Shown one piece after another: positions 8,372-17,204 of a stretch of 64,000 nt of DNA (position 1 is its first letter; each line of letters starts with the position of its first letter). Below the pieces are notes generated by a model. The model was not told the origin of the DNA. It saw nothing but the letters and a program-made list of their open reading frames with translations, and ran no database searches. Origin of the DNA: Chryseobacterium mucoviscidosis. Lineage in GTDB: Bacteria; Bacteroidota; Bacteroidia; Flavobacteriales; Weeksellaceae. The DNA lies in the NCBI RefSeq assembly GCF_002177115.1, contig NZ_MVAG01000122.1, forward strand, positions 248,001 through 312,000. Reading direction: 5' to 3'. The position numbers and the translations under genes were made by a program.

Positions 8372-8884
8372 GTGGCACAGGAAATTAAGCTGAGAAAAGC
8401 AGAAATTGAAGACAGAGATATAATCTGGAATATTCTGCAGCAGGCAATTGAAAGAAGAAGAAAGGACGGAAGTACGCAATGGCAGGAAGGTTACCCGAAT
8501 TTGGGAACCGTGGAAAGCGATATTGCAAAAGGTTTCGGATATGTAATGACGGTAGATGGGGAAATTTCTGTTTACGTTGCTTTAATCCTGAATAATGAAC
8601 CCGCATACAGCACCATTGAAGGAGCCTGGCTAAGTAACGGAGAATTCGTCGTGGTACACAGAGTTGCTGTTGATGAAAAATTTGCAGGACAGGGAATGGT
8701 AAAAATTCTTTTCGACCATATTGAAGAATTCACCAGATCTCATGGAATTCAGAGCATTAAGGTTGATACCAACTATGATAATATTCCGATGCTGAAGATC
8801 TTAGAAAGCAAAGGTTACAGCTACTGCGGTGAAGTATTTCTCGCAGGAGGTGTAAGAAAAGCCTTTGAGAAGATTATTTTTTAG
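8372..8884 (+). CDS. GNAT family N-acetyltransferase
   Basis: A 170-residue GNAT protein. The acetyl-CoA binding segment is VHRVAVDEKFAGQGMVKILF (motif A, about residues 92-112), followed by IKVDTNYDNIPMLKILESKGY (motif B). The proposed start is GTG; the next in-frame ATG, at 8546, falls after the conserved N-terminal strand IKLRKAEIEDRDII, so the GTG is needed. It follows the SemiSWEET gene by 29 bases and is followed by a terminator. The acetyl acceptor cannot be predicted. Confidence 0.85.
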   Translation: MAQEIKLRKAEIEDRDIIWNILQQAIERRRKDGSTQWQEGYPNLGTVESDIAKGFGYVMTVDGEISVYVALILNNEPAYSTIEGAWLSNGEFVVVHRVAVDEKFAGQGMVKILFDHIEEFTRSHGIQSIKVDTNYDNIPMLKILESKGYSYCGEVFLAGGVRKAFEKIIF

Positions 8885-8920
8885 CCAAAAAGTTAAATCC
8901 GTTTTCATTGAAATTTTAAA

Positions 8921-8955
8921 AAACCTGATATTTATAAACTCTATCAGGTTTGTTC
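8921..8955 (+). terminator. Terminator hairpin after the GNAT gene
   Basis: Perfect 10-base inverted repeat AAACCTGATA / TATCAGGTTT with an 11-base loop, followed by a weak T tract. It also resembles the dispersed AAACCT..AGGTTT hairpins of flavobacteria (compare 25909-25942). Confidence 0.6.
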
Positions 8956-8984
8956 GTTTAGTTCTGAACTAATTTCTATTTTTG
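8949..8984 (+). promoter_or_regulatory. Efflux operon promoter with internal palindrome
   Basis: TATTTTTG at 8977-8984 is an exact TAnnTTTG -7 box; a TTTG at 8949-8952 is a candidate -33 element with a long 24-base spacer. Between them sits a perfect palindrome, TTAGTTC-T-GAACTAA (8958-8972), in the position expected of a repressor operator. The adjacent regulator gene starts at 9002. Confidence 0.6.
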
Positions 8985-9001
8985 TTTCAAATTTATATAC
9001 A

Positions 9002-9454
9002 ATGCATAAGAGTATAGAAATTGATGAAAAAATTTTTCAGAATGCCGTAAAGTTCTACGGAACCATTTTCAGCCTTCCTCCTTTAGCTTCAAAGATTTAC
9101 GCGTACCTTTTATTCGATTATGATAAAGTGGGCATTACTTTTGATGAGTTTGTGGAAGTGCTTTCCGCGAGCAAAAGTTCGGTCTCCACAAGTATTTCTT
9201 TACTGCTGAACGCAGAGCTCATCGTAGATCACAACAAAATGGACGAGAGGAAACGGTATTTTTTCATCAATGATGGTTATAAGAAGATAAGATTTGAAAA
9301 AATAGTTCAAAAAATGCAAGACGAATTACAACTACTGGATGATTTAGACAATTTTAAAAAAAATCATGACGATTACAATGAAAAGATGGAAGCTTATAAA
9401 GCTCTTTTAAACAGGAACATTAAAAATATTCAGGAATCTCTTAATAAACTATAA
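9002..9454 (+). CDS. GbsR/MarR-family transcriptional regulator
   Basis: A 150-residue winged-helix protein. The N-terminal half has the GbsR-like pattern (FYGTIFSLPPLASKIYAYLL, then ITFDEFVEVLSASKSSVSTS as the recognition region and a wing with ERKRYFFI). The C-terminal part (about 95-150) is a charged, probable dimerisation helix. It ends 2 bases before the efflux adaptor gene, so it is the first gene of the RND operon and most likely its local repressor. A 15-base palindrome in the promoter is a candidate binding site. The inducing ligand is unknown. Confidence 0.82.
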   Translation: MHKSIEIDEKIFQNAVKFYGTIFSLPPLASKIYAYLLFDYDKVGITFDEFVEVLSASKSSVSTSISLLLNAELIVDHNKMDERKRYFFINDGYKKIRFEKIVQKMQDELQLLDDLDNFKKNHDDYNEKMEAYKALLNRNIKNIQESLNKL

Positions 9455-9456
9455 AA

Positions 9457-10641
9457 ATGAATAATAAGCTAGTTATACTTTCTATTGCAGCTCTTTCTTT
9501 AACAGCCTGCAAAAAAGAAGCTCCGAAGCAGGACGGTCCGAAACCGTATCCTGTTGTAAAGGTGGAGGCGAAAAATATAGTGGGCTATCAGACTTTTCCG
9601 GCTACCATTCAAGGGAAGGTTAATAATGATGTCCGTGCTAAAATTCAGGGATATATCACACAGGTTTTGGTAGATGAAGGACAATACGTAACCAAAGGAC
9701 AGCCGCTTTTCCGCCTGGAAACCAATATTCTGAACGAAAATGCAGCGGCTTCAAAAGCAGGAATCAGTGCTGCAGAATCCAATATTGCGGCAGCTCAGGC
9801 TGCTGTTGCGGCGGCAAATGTTGAAGTGAACAAACTTAAACCGTTGGTTCAGAAAAATATCATCAGCAATGTGCAATTACAGACCGCACAAGCAAATTTA
9901 GCACAGGCTCAGGCGCAGCTAAAACAGGCACAGGCTGCAAAAAGTCAGGCAGTTGCCAATTATAAAGGAGTAGAAGCCAATATCGAATATTCTGTTATTC
10001 GTGCGCCTATTTCCGGAGTTATCGGAAAGCTTCCTTTAAAAGTGGGAAGTTTGGTAGGTCCTTCAGACCAGACTCCTTTAACCACCATTTCAGATACTTC
10101 TCAGATTTACGCCTATTTTTCAATGAACGAAAAAGAATATTTTGATTTCCTTGAAAAATCTCCAGGTGCATCCATGCCTGAAAAAATAAAAAATCTTCCG
10201 ATGGTGGAATTACAGCTTGCCAACGGAAGCCTTTATCCTGAAAAAGGAAGAATTGAAGCCATTACTGGACAGATCGATCCCACAACTGGAACCATCCAGT
10301 TCAGAGTTGCGTTTACCAATGCGCAGAAACTTTTAAGCAACGGAAACAGCGGAACAATCAGATTCCCTCAACGTTACGACAATGTTCTGGTAGTTCCGGA
10401 AAGTGCAACTTACGAACAACAGGGAATTGTTTACGTATATAAAGTGGATAAAGACACTGCGAAAAATGTGGTGATTAATGTGATCGACAGAATCGACAAT
10501 ATGGCATTGATTAAATCCGGAGTTAACAAAGGGGAAACCGTAATTGCAGCAGGAATCGGAGGTTTAAAACCGGGAACTGCCGTGATAAAGAAACCTGTGA
10601 AAATGGATAGTCTTGTTCAATCTATAAAACCGAAATTCTAA
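9457..10641 (+). CDS. RND efflux periplasmic adaptor (membrane fusion) lipoprotein
   Basis: A 394-residue adaptor linking the inner-membrane pump to the outer-membrane channel. The signal peptide ends in a lipobox (SLTAC, Cys at about residue 18), so it is probably lipid-anchored. Next come a lipoyl half-motif (GYITQVLVDEGQYVTKGQPL), a long Ala/Gln-rich coiled-coil hairpin (about residues 95-165), the second lipoyl half (IRAPISGVIGK), a beta-barrel and the membrane-proximal domain. Its stop codon overlaps the first base of the pump gene, indicating translational coupling. Relatives are AcrA/MexA-type proteins. Substrate unknown. Confidence 0.93.
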   Translation: MNNKLVILSIAALSLTACKKEAPKQDGPKPYPVVKVEAKNIVGYQTFPATIQGKVNNDVRAKIQGYITQVLVDEGQYVTKGQPLFRLETNILNENAAASKAGISAAESNIAAAQAAVAAANVEVNKLKPLVQKNIISNVQLQTAQANLAQAQAQLKQAQAAKSQAVANYKGVEANIEYSVIRAPISGVIGKLPLKVGSLVGPSDQTPLTTISDTSQIYAYFSMNEKEYFDFLEKSPGASMPEKIKNLPMVELQLANGSLYPEKGRIEAITGQIDPTTGTIQFRVAFTNAQKLLSNGNSGTIRFPQRYDNVLVVPESATYEQQGIVYVYKVDKDTAKNVVINVIDRIDNMALIKSGVNKGETVIAAGIGGLKPGTAVIKKPVKMDSLVQSIKPKF

Positions 10642-13600
10642 TGATTAAAAATTTTATCAACAGACCGGTTTTATCTACCGTAATCTCAATTTTAATTGTG
10701 ATTCTCGGTGTTTTAGGACTGATCTCGTTACCCGTAACGCAGTATCCCGATATTGCGCCGCCGACGGTAAGTGTCTCGGCAAACTACACCGGAGCGAATG
10801 CAGAAACCGTAATGAAAAGTGTGGTTGTTCCTCTGGAAGAACAGATTAACGGGGTGGAAGGAATGGATTATATTACTTCATCTGCCGGAAATGACGGTTC
10901 TGCACAGATTCAGGTATTTTTTAAGCAGGGAATTGATCCGGACATTGCGGCGGTAAACGTACAAAACCGTGTCGCAAGAGCAACGCCGTTGCTGCCAAGT
11001 GAAGTAACGCGTTCCGGAGTAGTTACGCAGAAACAGCAGACAAGTGCTTTGATGTATATGTCTTTCTATTCTGAAAATAAAGATCTGGATGATGTATATC
11101 TTCAGAACTTTTTGAACATCAATGTTATTCCGAATTTAAAAAGGATTAACGGAGTAGGAGATGCCAATGTTTTCGGAGGTAAAAACTACTCGATGAGAAT
11201 CTGGCTGGATCCTGCTAAAATGGCAGCTTACGGATTAACTCCTACCGATGTTACCAATGCCATCAATGAGCAGAGTAGAGAAGCTGCCGCAGGTTCTATC
11301 GGACAAAACAGCGGAAGCTCTTTCGAATATATCATTAAATATGTAGGTAAATTTAACGATAAAGAACAATACGATAATATCATCATTAAATCTTTACCGG
11401 ACGGACAGAATTTAATGTTAAAAGATGTTGCCAAAGTAGAACTTGCAGGACAGTCTTACACGGGAATCGGGGAAAACGGAAATAACCCTTCCATCAGTAT
11501 GGGGATTTTCCAGACACCGGGTTCCAATGCGCAGGAAATTATTAAAAATATCAAGTCTTACCTGAAATCAGCAGAAGGAAGTTTTCCGCAGGGAATTAAA
11601 TATACTTTCAACTTTGATACTAACGAATTCCTTGATGCTTCTATTGAAAAGGTAGTGCATACCTTAATTGAAGCGTTTATTTTGGTTTTCATTGTAGTGT
11701 ACATTTTCCTGCAGGATTTCAGATCTACCTTAATTCCGGCAATTGCGGTTCCGGTTTCTATTGTGGGAGCCTTTTTCTTCCTGAATTTATTCGGATATTC
11801 ATTAAACCTGTTAACGTTGTTCGCTTTGGTTCTTGCCATCGGTATTGTTGTGGATGATGCGATTGTCGTCGTCGAAGCCGTTCACGCGAAGATGGAACAT
11901 GGGATTTCTGATGCCAAAAAAGCAACCGTGGAAGCAATGGACGAAATTACAGGAGCTATTATTTCAATTACTTTGGTAATGGCATCTGTATTTATTCCGG
12001 TAACATTCATTACAGGTCCTACCGGAGTTTTTTATCAGCAGTTCGGGATCACTCTTATTGTAGCGATCATTATTTCTGCAATCAATGCATTAACGTTGAG
12101 TCCGGTTTTATGTTCATTATTCTTAAAACCTCACGATGCGCACCATAAAGAATATAAGAATTTAAATTTCATTCAGAAGTTTTTCTATAAATTCAATATT
12201 GCTTTTAAAACAACAACAGAACGTTACGGAAGAGGATTCATCTTCTTACTGAGACACAAATGGGTTACGCTGATTATTTTTGCTGTAACAGGCGGAATTT
12301 TATACTGGGCGAGTTCTACCATGAAAAAAGGTTTCGTACCTACGGAAGACCGCGGAATTATCTTTACCGATGTTCAGCTTCCTCCGGGAGCGTCTATGGA
12401 AAGAACCTACAATGCATTGAAGACGCTTCAGGCAAATGCTTTAAAAGTTCCGGGAGTACAAAACGTTACAATTTCCACAGGTAGAGGATTCTTATCCGGA
12501 AACGGAAGCAACAACGGTTTGGCTTTCATTAAATTAAAACCTTTTGAAGAACGTAAAAAAGACGGGCAGACTTCTGAAGACATTACAAAAAGACTATTCG
12601 GAATTTCAGGAAAAGTTCCGGATGCAAAAGTGGTTTTCTTCCAGCCGCCGAGTGTACCCGGTTTTGGTAGCAGTGCCGGTTTTGAAATGGTACTTTTAGA
12701 CAAATCAGGAGGAGAATATGCAGATTTAGATACAAAAACCAATGAATTTATCGGGAAACTGATCGAAAGACCGGAAATCGATTTTGCCCAGACTTCATTC
12801 AATACAAAATATCCTCAGTATGAAATGAAGATCAATGTTCCTTTGGCTAAGCAGTTGGGAGTTTCTGTAAGCGATATTTTAGCAACGATGCAGGGATACA
12901 TCGGAGGAGTTTATACTGCCGATTTTACAAAATACGGAAAACAGTTCAGGGTAATGGTTCAGGCACTTCCTGAAAACAGACAGAATATTGAAAACCTGAA
13001 CGAACTTTATGTAAAAACAGGTTCCGGAGCCATGTCGCCGATCTCACAGTTTGTAACGCTTACCAAAGCTTACGGACCACAGTCGGTGAGCCGTTATAAC
13101 CTCTTTACTTCGGTGAAAATTACAGGAGCCAACTCCGCAGGATTCAGTTCCGGAGATGCCATTTCAGCAGTACAGCAGGTAGCGAAAGAAACCCTGAACC
13201 AGAATTATGATGTAGAATTTACAGGGCTTTCAAGGGAGGAGTTAAATTCCGGATCTCAGACAGTTTTGATCTTCGGATTGAGTTTGATCTTCGTTTATTT
13301 CATCCTTTCTGCACAGTATGAAAGTTATATTCTTCCTTTAATTGTAGTGATTTCTCTTCCTCTTGGAGTGATGGGAGCTTATTTCGGGCAGAAAATCATG
13401 GGCTTGGAAAATAACATTTATTTCCAGATCGCCCTGATTATGTTGGTCGGTTTATTAGCAAAGAATGCGATTTTGATTGTGGAATTTGCCGTTCAGAGAA
13501 GACATCACGGTGAAACCATCGTTATGTCGGCAATTAATGCGGCTAAAGCGAGATTAAGACCGATTCTGATGACTTCATTTGCCTTCATCTTCGGTTTATT

Positions 13601-13787
13601 GCCATTGGTTTTGGCAAGCGGAATCGGGGCGGTAGGAAACAGATCCATCGCAACAGGAGCAGCAATCGGTTTGTTGATAGGAACTATTTTAGGACTTTTC
13701 GTGATCCCTGTTTTATATGTCATTTTTGAATATTTACAGGAGAGAGTAAAACCTATCAAACCAAAAGAAATCAATTTAGCAGAATAA
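10641..13787 (+). CDS. RND efflux pump, hydrophobe/amphiphile (HAE1) type
   Basis: A 1048-residue AcrB/MexB-like inner-membrane proton antiporter of normal family length. It begins with the canonical NFINRPVLSTVISILIVILG helix 1 and carries the TM4 proton-relay Asp pair in GIVVDDAIVVVEA (about residue 405). The duplicated architecture (two sets of six helices, each with a large periplasmic loop) is visible, the second half starting near residue 540. The motif GLLAKNAILIVEFA in TM10 has the expected Lys. It is coupled to the adaptor gene by a 1-base overlap. It probably exports drugs, detergents or related amphiphiles. Confidence 0.95.
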   Translation: MIKNFINRPVLSTVISILIVILGVLGLISLPVTQYPDIAPPTVSVSANYTGANAETVMKSVVVPLEEQINGVEGMDYITSSAGNDGSAQIQVFFKQGIDPDIAAVNVQNRVARATPLLPSEVTRSGVVTQKQQTSALMYMSFYSENKDLDDVYLQNFLNINVIPNLKRINGVGDANVFGGKNYSMRIWLDPAKMAAYGLTPTDVTNAINEQSREAAAGSIGQNSGSSFEYIIKYVGKFNDKEQYDNIIIKSLPDGQNLMLKDVAKVELAGQSYTGIGENGNNPSISMGIFQTPGSNAQEIIKNIKSYLKSAEGSFPQGIKYTFNFDTNEFLDASIEKVVHTLIEAFILVFIVVYIFLQDFRSTLIPAIAVPVSIVGAFFFLNLFGYSLNLLTLFALVLAIGIVVDDAIVVVEAVHAKMEHGISDAKKATVEAMDEITGAIISITLVMASVFIPVTFITGPTGVFYQQFGITLIVAIIISAINALTLSPVLCSLFLKPHDAHHKEYKNLNFIQKFFYKFNIAFKTTTERYGRGFIFLLRHKWVTLIIFAVTGGILYWASSTMKKGFVPTEDRGIIFTDVQLPPGASMERTYNALKTLQANALKVPGVQNVTISTGRGFLSGNGSNNGLAFIKLKPFEERKKDGQTSEDITKRLFGISGKVPDAKVVFFQPPSVPGFGSSAGFEMVLLDKSGGEYADLDTKTNEFIGKLIERPEIDFAQTSFNTKYPQYEMKINVPLAKQLGVSVSDILATMQGYIGGVYTADFTKYGKQFRVMVQALPENRQNIENLNELYVKTGSGAMSPISQFVTLTKAYGPQSVSRYNLFTSVKITGANSAGFSSGDAISAVQQVAKETLNQNYDVEFTGLSREELNSGSQTVLIFGLSLIFVYFILSAQYESYILPLIVVISLPLGVMGAYFGQKIMGLENNIYFQIALIMLVGLLAKNAILIVEFAVQRRHHGETIVMSAINAAKARLRPILMTSFAFIFGLLPLVLASGIGAVGNRSIATGAAIGLLIGTILGLFVIPVLYVIFEYLQERVKPIKPKEINLAE

Positions 13788-13875
13788 AATTAAGTGAGTT
13801 CGGGGTTTTTGATGTAAAGTTTAAATAATAACTAAAACTGAAAAACCCTGATCTTTAAACCTTAAACTTCAAATA

Positions 13876-15291
13876 ATGAAGAGTATTTTAAACATCATAA
13901 AAGGAATAACATTTTCAGTCGCCGTTCTTGCCGCCGTATCATCGTGTATGGCGAGGAAAGAATACCAGAGACCGGATAATGTGGTAGACGAAAAACTCTA
14001 CCGTACAGATATGCTTCCTACAGACAGCACCAATATCGCGAATGTTTCCTGGAAAGAAATCTTCACAGATCCTGTTCTTCAGGGACATATTACAAAGGCT
14101 TTGGAAAATAATCTGGACATCAGAATTGCTTTACAGAGTATTTCTTCAGCAGAATCTTATTTAAAACAAAGCAAGGCAGCGTATGAGCCAACCTTATCAA
14201 TAGGACCGAATTATACATTCCAGACCCAGTCTATCAATACCCAGTTTGGGCAGATTATCGGAGAAAGACGATATGTAAATCAGTTCGATATTACGGCAAG
14301 TCTTGGCTGGGAAGCCGATATTTGGGGAAAACTCAGAGCACAGGAAAAAGCGCAGTTAGCAACATATTTAGGGACTGTTGAAGCTCACAAAGCTGTAAAA
14401 ACAGACCTTATTGCTTCTGTGGCTTCATCATATTATCAGTTGCTTACCTACGATGCTCAGAAAAGAATCATCACAGAAACCATTAAAGTACGTGAGCAGA
14501 ATTTAGAGACGACAAAAGCTTTAAAGACGGCGGGAACTTTAACGGAAGTTGCAGTTCAGCAGAGTGAAGCTTTGGTGTACAACGCAAAATCTTTGTTGAT
14601 TGATATTGATACACAGATTCAGTTGCTGGAGAACACCATGAGTCTTCTGATGGGAGAGCCATCTCATACCATTGAACGTTCATCTTTGGAAAATCAGAAT
14701 GTTCCGATTGATCTTAAATTAGGATATCCTGTACAACTGTTATCCAACAGACCGGATGTAAAAAGAGCAGAATATAATCTGATGAATGCTTTTGAACTTA
14801 CAAATTCTGCAAAAGCACAGTTTTATCCGACTTTAAAATTAACAGGAAGCGGAGGCGTTCAGTCGGTGGATATCGATCATCTTTTCAGCGTCAATTCTTT
14901 ATTTGCGAACGTTGTTGCAGGTCTTGCGCAGCCGTTGCTGAACAAAAGAGCCATCAGAACCAATTACGAAGTAAGTCTTGCCAATCAGGAAACCGCTTAT
15001 CTGAATTTCCGGAAAGCCATTCTTACCGCAGGAAAAGAAGTTTCTGATGCTATAAGAGTGTATTCCGTTCAGGATCAGTACATCGATTTAAAACAGAAAG
15101 AACTGGTGAATTATAAAAATTCCGTAAACTATTCTCAGGAATTAGTAAACTACGGAATGGCAAATTATCTTGAGGTACTGAATGCCAGTGTCAATTCTTT
15201 AAATGCAGAATTGAATATTGCCAATGCACAGTACAGTAAAATGAAAGCCGGAATAGAGCTTTATCAGGCTCTCGGCGGCGGTTGGAAATAA
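13876..15291 (+). CDS. TolC/OprM-type outer-membrane efflux lipoprotein
   Basis: A 471-residue outer-membrane factor of the NodT/CusC family. Signal peptide with lipobox (AAVSSC, Cys near residue 24). It contains the duplicated outer-membrane-efflux repeat, each half with long amphipathic helices for the periplasmic tunnel and strands for the barrel; the motif LLSNRPDVKRAEYNLMNAF marks the start of the second half. It follows the pump gene by 88 bases without a clear promoter and is followed by a terminator, so it completes the tripartite efflux operon. Confidence 0.93.
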   Translation: MKSILNIIKGITFSVAVLAAVSSCMARKEYQRPDNVVDEKLYRTDMLPTDSTNIANVSWKEIFTDPVLQGHITKALENNLDIRIALQSISSAESYLKQSKAAYEPTLSIGPNYTFQTQSINTQFGQIIGERRYVNQFDITASLGWEADIWGKLRAQEKAQLATYLGTVEAHKAVKTDLIASVASSYYQLLTYDAQKRIITETIKVREQNLETTKALKTAGTLTEVAVQQSEALVYNAKSLLIDIDTQIQLLENTMSLLMGEPSHTIERSSLENQNVPIDLKLGYPVQLLSNRPDVKRAEYNLMNAFELTNSAKAQFYPTLKLTGSGGVQSVDIDHLFSVNSLFANVVAGLAQPLLNKRAIRTNYEVSLANQETAYLNFRKAILTAGKEVSDAIRVYSVQDQYIDLKQKELVNYKNSVNYSQELVNYGMANYLEVLNASVNSLNAELNIANAQYSKMKAGIELYQALGGGWK

Positions 15292-15315
15292 ATTCTGACA
15301 ATAAAAGTAAAAAGA

Positions 15316-15351
15316 AAAGCGCATACGGATTTATTTCTGTATGCGTTTTTT
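15316..15351 (+). terminator. Terminator of the efflux operon
   Basis: Hairpin CGCATACGGA / TCTGTATGCG (one wobble pair) followed by TTTTTTATTT, 25 bases after the outer-membrane factor stop. Confidence 0.85.
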
Positions 15352-15430
15352 ATTTGGTCTTAAAAAAATCATTTCTGCTAAAATATTTACAGATATTTCC
15401 ATCAGTTTTTAAAGAAAATGTAATAAAATG

Positions 15431-15461
15431 TTTGTATATGTGGTTTAAATACTTACTTTTG
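15431..15461 (+). promoter_or_regulatory. Consensus promoter of tRNA-Ala
   Basis: TTTG (15431-15434), 19 bases, TACTTTTG (15454-15461): an exact Bacteroidetes promoter 30 bases before the tRNA 5' end. Confidence 0.8.
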
Positions 15462-15491
15462 TACGGCTTCGGAATTTTGAAGAAAACGAGA

Positions 15492-15565
15492 GGGGGATTA
15501 GCTCATCTGGCTAGAGCGTTAGACTGGCAGTCTAAAGGTGGTGGGTTCGAGTCCCATATCCTCCA
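15492..15565 (+). tRNA. tRNA-Ala (anticodon GGC)
   Basis: A complete 74-nucleotide cloverleaf. The acceptor stem GGGGGAT pairs with ATCCTCC and includes the G3:U70 wobble that identifies alanine tRNAs. The D-arm is GCTC..GAGC, the anticodon stem is TTAGA/TCTAA with loop CTGGCAG (anticodon GGC), and the T-arm is GTGGG TTCGAGT CCCAT. CCA is not encoded. A perfect promoter lies upstream, and a small lipoprotein gene begins 27 bases downstream with no promoter or terminator seen between. Confidence 0.96.
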
Positions 15566-15592
15566 CAAAAATTGTTTAACTACTTGTAAACT

Positions 15593-15970
15593 ATGAAGAA
15601 AATATTTTTACTTTTATTAACAGCTTTCTTATTCGTTGGTTGTGGCAAAGATGAAGATACAATTTATGATTTCATCGGAACCTGGGCGGGAACGTACGAA
15701 GGAACCGAAAAAGGCGACTGGAATGTAGTGGTAGCTACCGACGGAAAAGTAACCGGAACATTACATTCTGATCAAACAACAGAAAACTATTATATTTCAG
15801 GACATCTTAGCGAATCCGGAGATCTTGTTGCAACGATCGGTTTTCCTGAAGATGGCGAATTCAGAGGAACTTTCACAAGAGAAGACAAAAAAGCTACGGG
15901 AACATGGTCTAATGCAGTTCCTACGCCTACAAGAGCCGGAACCTGGAAAGGTGCTAAAACTTCAAAATAA
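15593..15970 (+). CDS. Small lipoprotein of unknown function
   Basis: A 125-residue protein with a signal peptide and lipobox (LFVGC, Cys at about residue 17). The residues after the Cys (GKDEDT) are acidic at positions +4 to +6, resembling the lipoprotein export signal that sends Bacteroidetes lipoproteins to the cell surface; surface location is an inference. The mature part is rich in Thr, Gly and short beta strands (FIGTWAGTYEG, ATGTWSNAVPTPTRAGTWKG), suggesting a small lipocalin-like barrel. I do not recognise a family. It sits just after tRNA-Ala and may be read from that promoter. Confidence 0.75.
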   Translation: MKKIFLLLLTAFLFVGCGKDEDTIYDFIGTWAGTYEGTEKGDWNVVVATDGKVTGTLHSDQTTENYYISGHLSESGDLVATIGFPEDGEFRGTFTREDKKATGTWSNAVPTPTRAGTWKGAKTSK

Positions 15971-15994
15971 AAAGATTTTTACATACAATATAAT

Positions 15995-16024
15995 AAAGCT
16001 ATCCTTCCGGGATGGCTTTTTTTT
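15995..16024 (+). terminator. Rho-independent terminator
   Basis: Stem AAAGCTATCC / GGATGGCTTT (one wobble) followed by eight T residues, 25 bases after the lipoprotein stop codon. Confidence 0.85.
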
Positions 16025-16051
16025 AAGTTTTTAAGCAGCGGGTATATGATG

Positions 16052-16193
16052 AAGACTTTATTGGATTTATTTAAACTATTTCAAAAGTCTGCAAATAGAA
16101 AAAATATTTAATTTTTTAACTTATGTGCTCTTTTTTTTCAATTAGACTTAAAAAACTAAAGTGTTTAAATCTTTTGTAGTAATAAAGTTTAAC
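16052..16193 (+). repeat. Dispersed repeat family R2, copy 1
   Basis: Shares long blocks with 17408-17578: GACTTTATTGGATTTATTTA, AGTCTGCAAA, and AACTAAAGTGTTTAAAT with TTTTG and AAAGTTTAA after it. Together the two copies flank the NlpC/P60 gene in direct orientation. A reverse-strand relative lies at 42916-43018. Confidence 0.75.
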
Positions 16194-16336
16194 ATCTAAT
16201 GTCTAAAAAATCAACATACAATTTTAAAAAGAAAACTTCGCATTCTTTGAGTTTAAAAAAATAATATCATTCAAATGAACAGTCTTAAAATTTTTGTGGT
16301 ATTTCTTACTTAAGCTCTGCGAAAGCATAATTTTAT

Positions 16337-16344
16337 TATATTTG
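16337..16344 (+). promoter_or_regulatory. -7 box of the NlpC/P60 gene
   Basis: TATATTTG, an exact TAnnTTTG match, 26 bases before the start codon. The -33 element is weak. Confidence 0.6.
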
Positions 16345-16370
16345 TATAGATTGTAAAAATTCAGGGAAAT

Positions 16371-16940
16371 ATGATGAATAGATTTTTAGGCAAAAAAAAG
16401 TTTGTTAAAAACATATTTATTGTATCACTGTTTTCCGTATTTATCATTTCCTGCGGAAGTTCAAAAAACGTTGTAAAAAAAACTCCGGTTACCAAAACCG
16501 TTGCCAAATCTGAAAACCTCAGAAAACTTGATTCCAGATTTGACGGGAAAATTTCAAAATCCATCAACGAGCTCCTGAAAGACGCAGAAAAATATTTGGG
16601 TGCGCCTTATAAATTCGGCGGAAATACTTCTTCAGGTTTCGATTGCTCCGGATTTACCGTAAAAGTATTCGAGGAAAATGATTTCAAACTTCCGAGAAGA
16701 TCCGCAGATCAGGCAGAAGCAGGATCTCAGATTAACATCAAAGATGTAAAACCGGGAGATCTCCTGTTTTTCGCAACAGCAGGAGGAAGCAAAGTTTCGC
16801 ACGTCGGGATCGTTCATGATATCGGAAGTGACGGCGAAGTTAAATTTATTCACGCTTCCACATCAAAAGGCGTTATTATTTCTTCCTTAAATGAAACCTA
16901 CTGGAACAAAGCCTATCTTCATGCGCAGAGAGTTCTGTAG
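16371..16940 (+). CDS. NlpC/P60 (C40) family peptidoglycan endopeptidase lipoprotein
   Basis: A 189-residue lipoprotein. The signal peptide ends in FIISC (Cys near residue 29). After a Lys/Thr linker comes the NlpC/P60 domain (about 68-189) with catalytic Cys in GFDCSGF (about residue 91), His in SHVGIV (about 143) and the third polar residue, His, in FIHAS (about 160). All three catalytic positions are present. Such enzymes cut gamma-D-Glu-diamino acid bonds in the cell wall. The start could be the second ATG, at 16374. It is flanked by repeat-rich gaps and transcribed alone. Confidence 0.9.
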   Translation: MMNRFLGKKKFVKNIFIVSLFSVFIISCGSSKNVVKKTPVTKTVAKSENLRKLDSRFDGKISKSINELLKDAEKYLGAPYKFGGNTSSGFDCSGFTVKVFEENDFKLPRRSADQAEAGSQINIKDVKPGDLLFFATAGGSKVSHVGIVHDIGSDGEVKFIHASTSKGVIISSLNETYWNKAYLHAQRVL

Positions 16941-17126
16941 TTTATGTTTTGTTAAACAAAGAATATTTCAATACCTTCTGATAATCAAAATATTACAATT
17001 GTTTTTGTGTTGCCTTAATAAACAAAAAGGCATTGTATAACTTAAAAACATAAGATTTTTAAAGTAAAAGAGTTTTGCTCCTTTAGGAACAGAATCTGTG
17101 TAGAAATAGTAATAAAAAAACCAACC

Positions 17127-17145
17127 ATCAATCCGTTGGATTGAT
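17127..17145. repeat. Short palindrome ATCAATCC-GTT-GGATTGAT
   Basis: Perfect 8-base inverted repeat with a 3-base loop and no T run, next to the GGCTTTAGCC palindrome cluster. Probably a dispersed element rather than a terminator. Confidence 0.55.
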
Positions 17146-17204
17146 ATCTGTAATGCGACAATGTTCTAAAGATAAGCGTTTCATATTATCTGATATATCA
17201 ACAG

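Larger units (their letters stand above)
15971..16370. other. Gene-free gap with terminator and repeat
   Basis: The 400 bases hold the lipoprotein gene's terminator (15995-16024), repeat family R2 copy 1 (16052-16193) and the NlpC/P60 promoter box (16337-16344). No gene is supported. Confidence 0.7.

Noticed and set aside
15282-15596. Forward 104-codon open frame
   Set aside because: It runs through the efflux terminator, the tRNA promoter and the whole tRNA-Ala gene.
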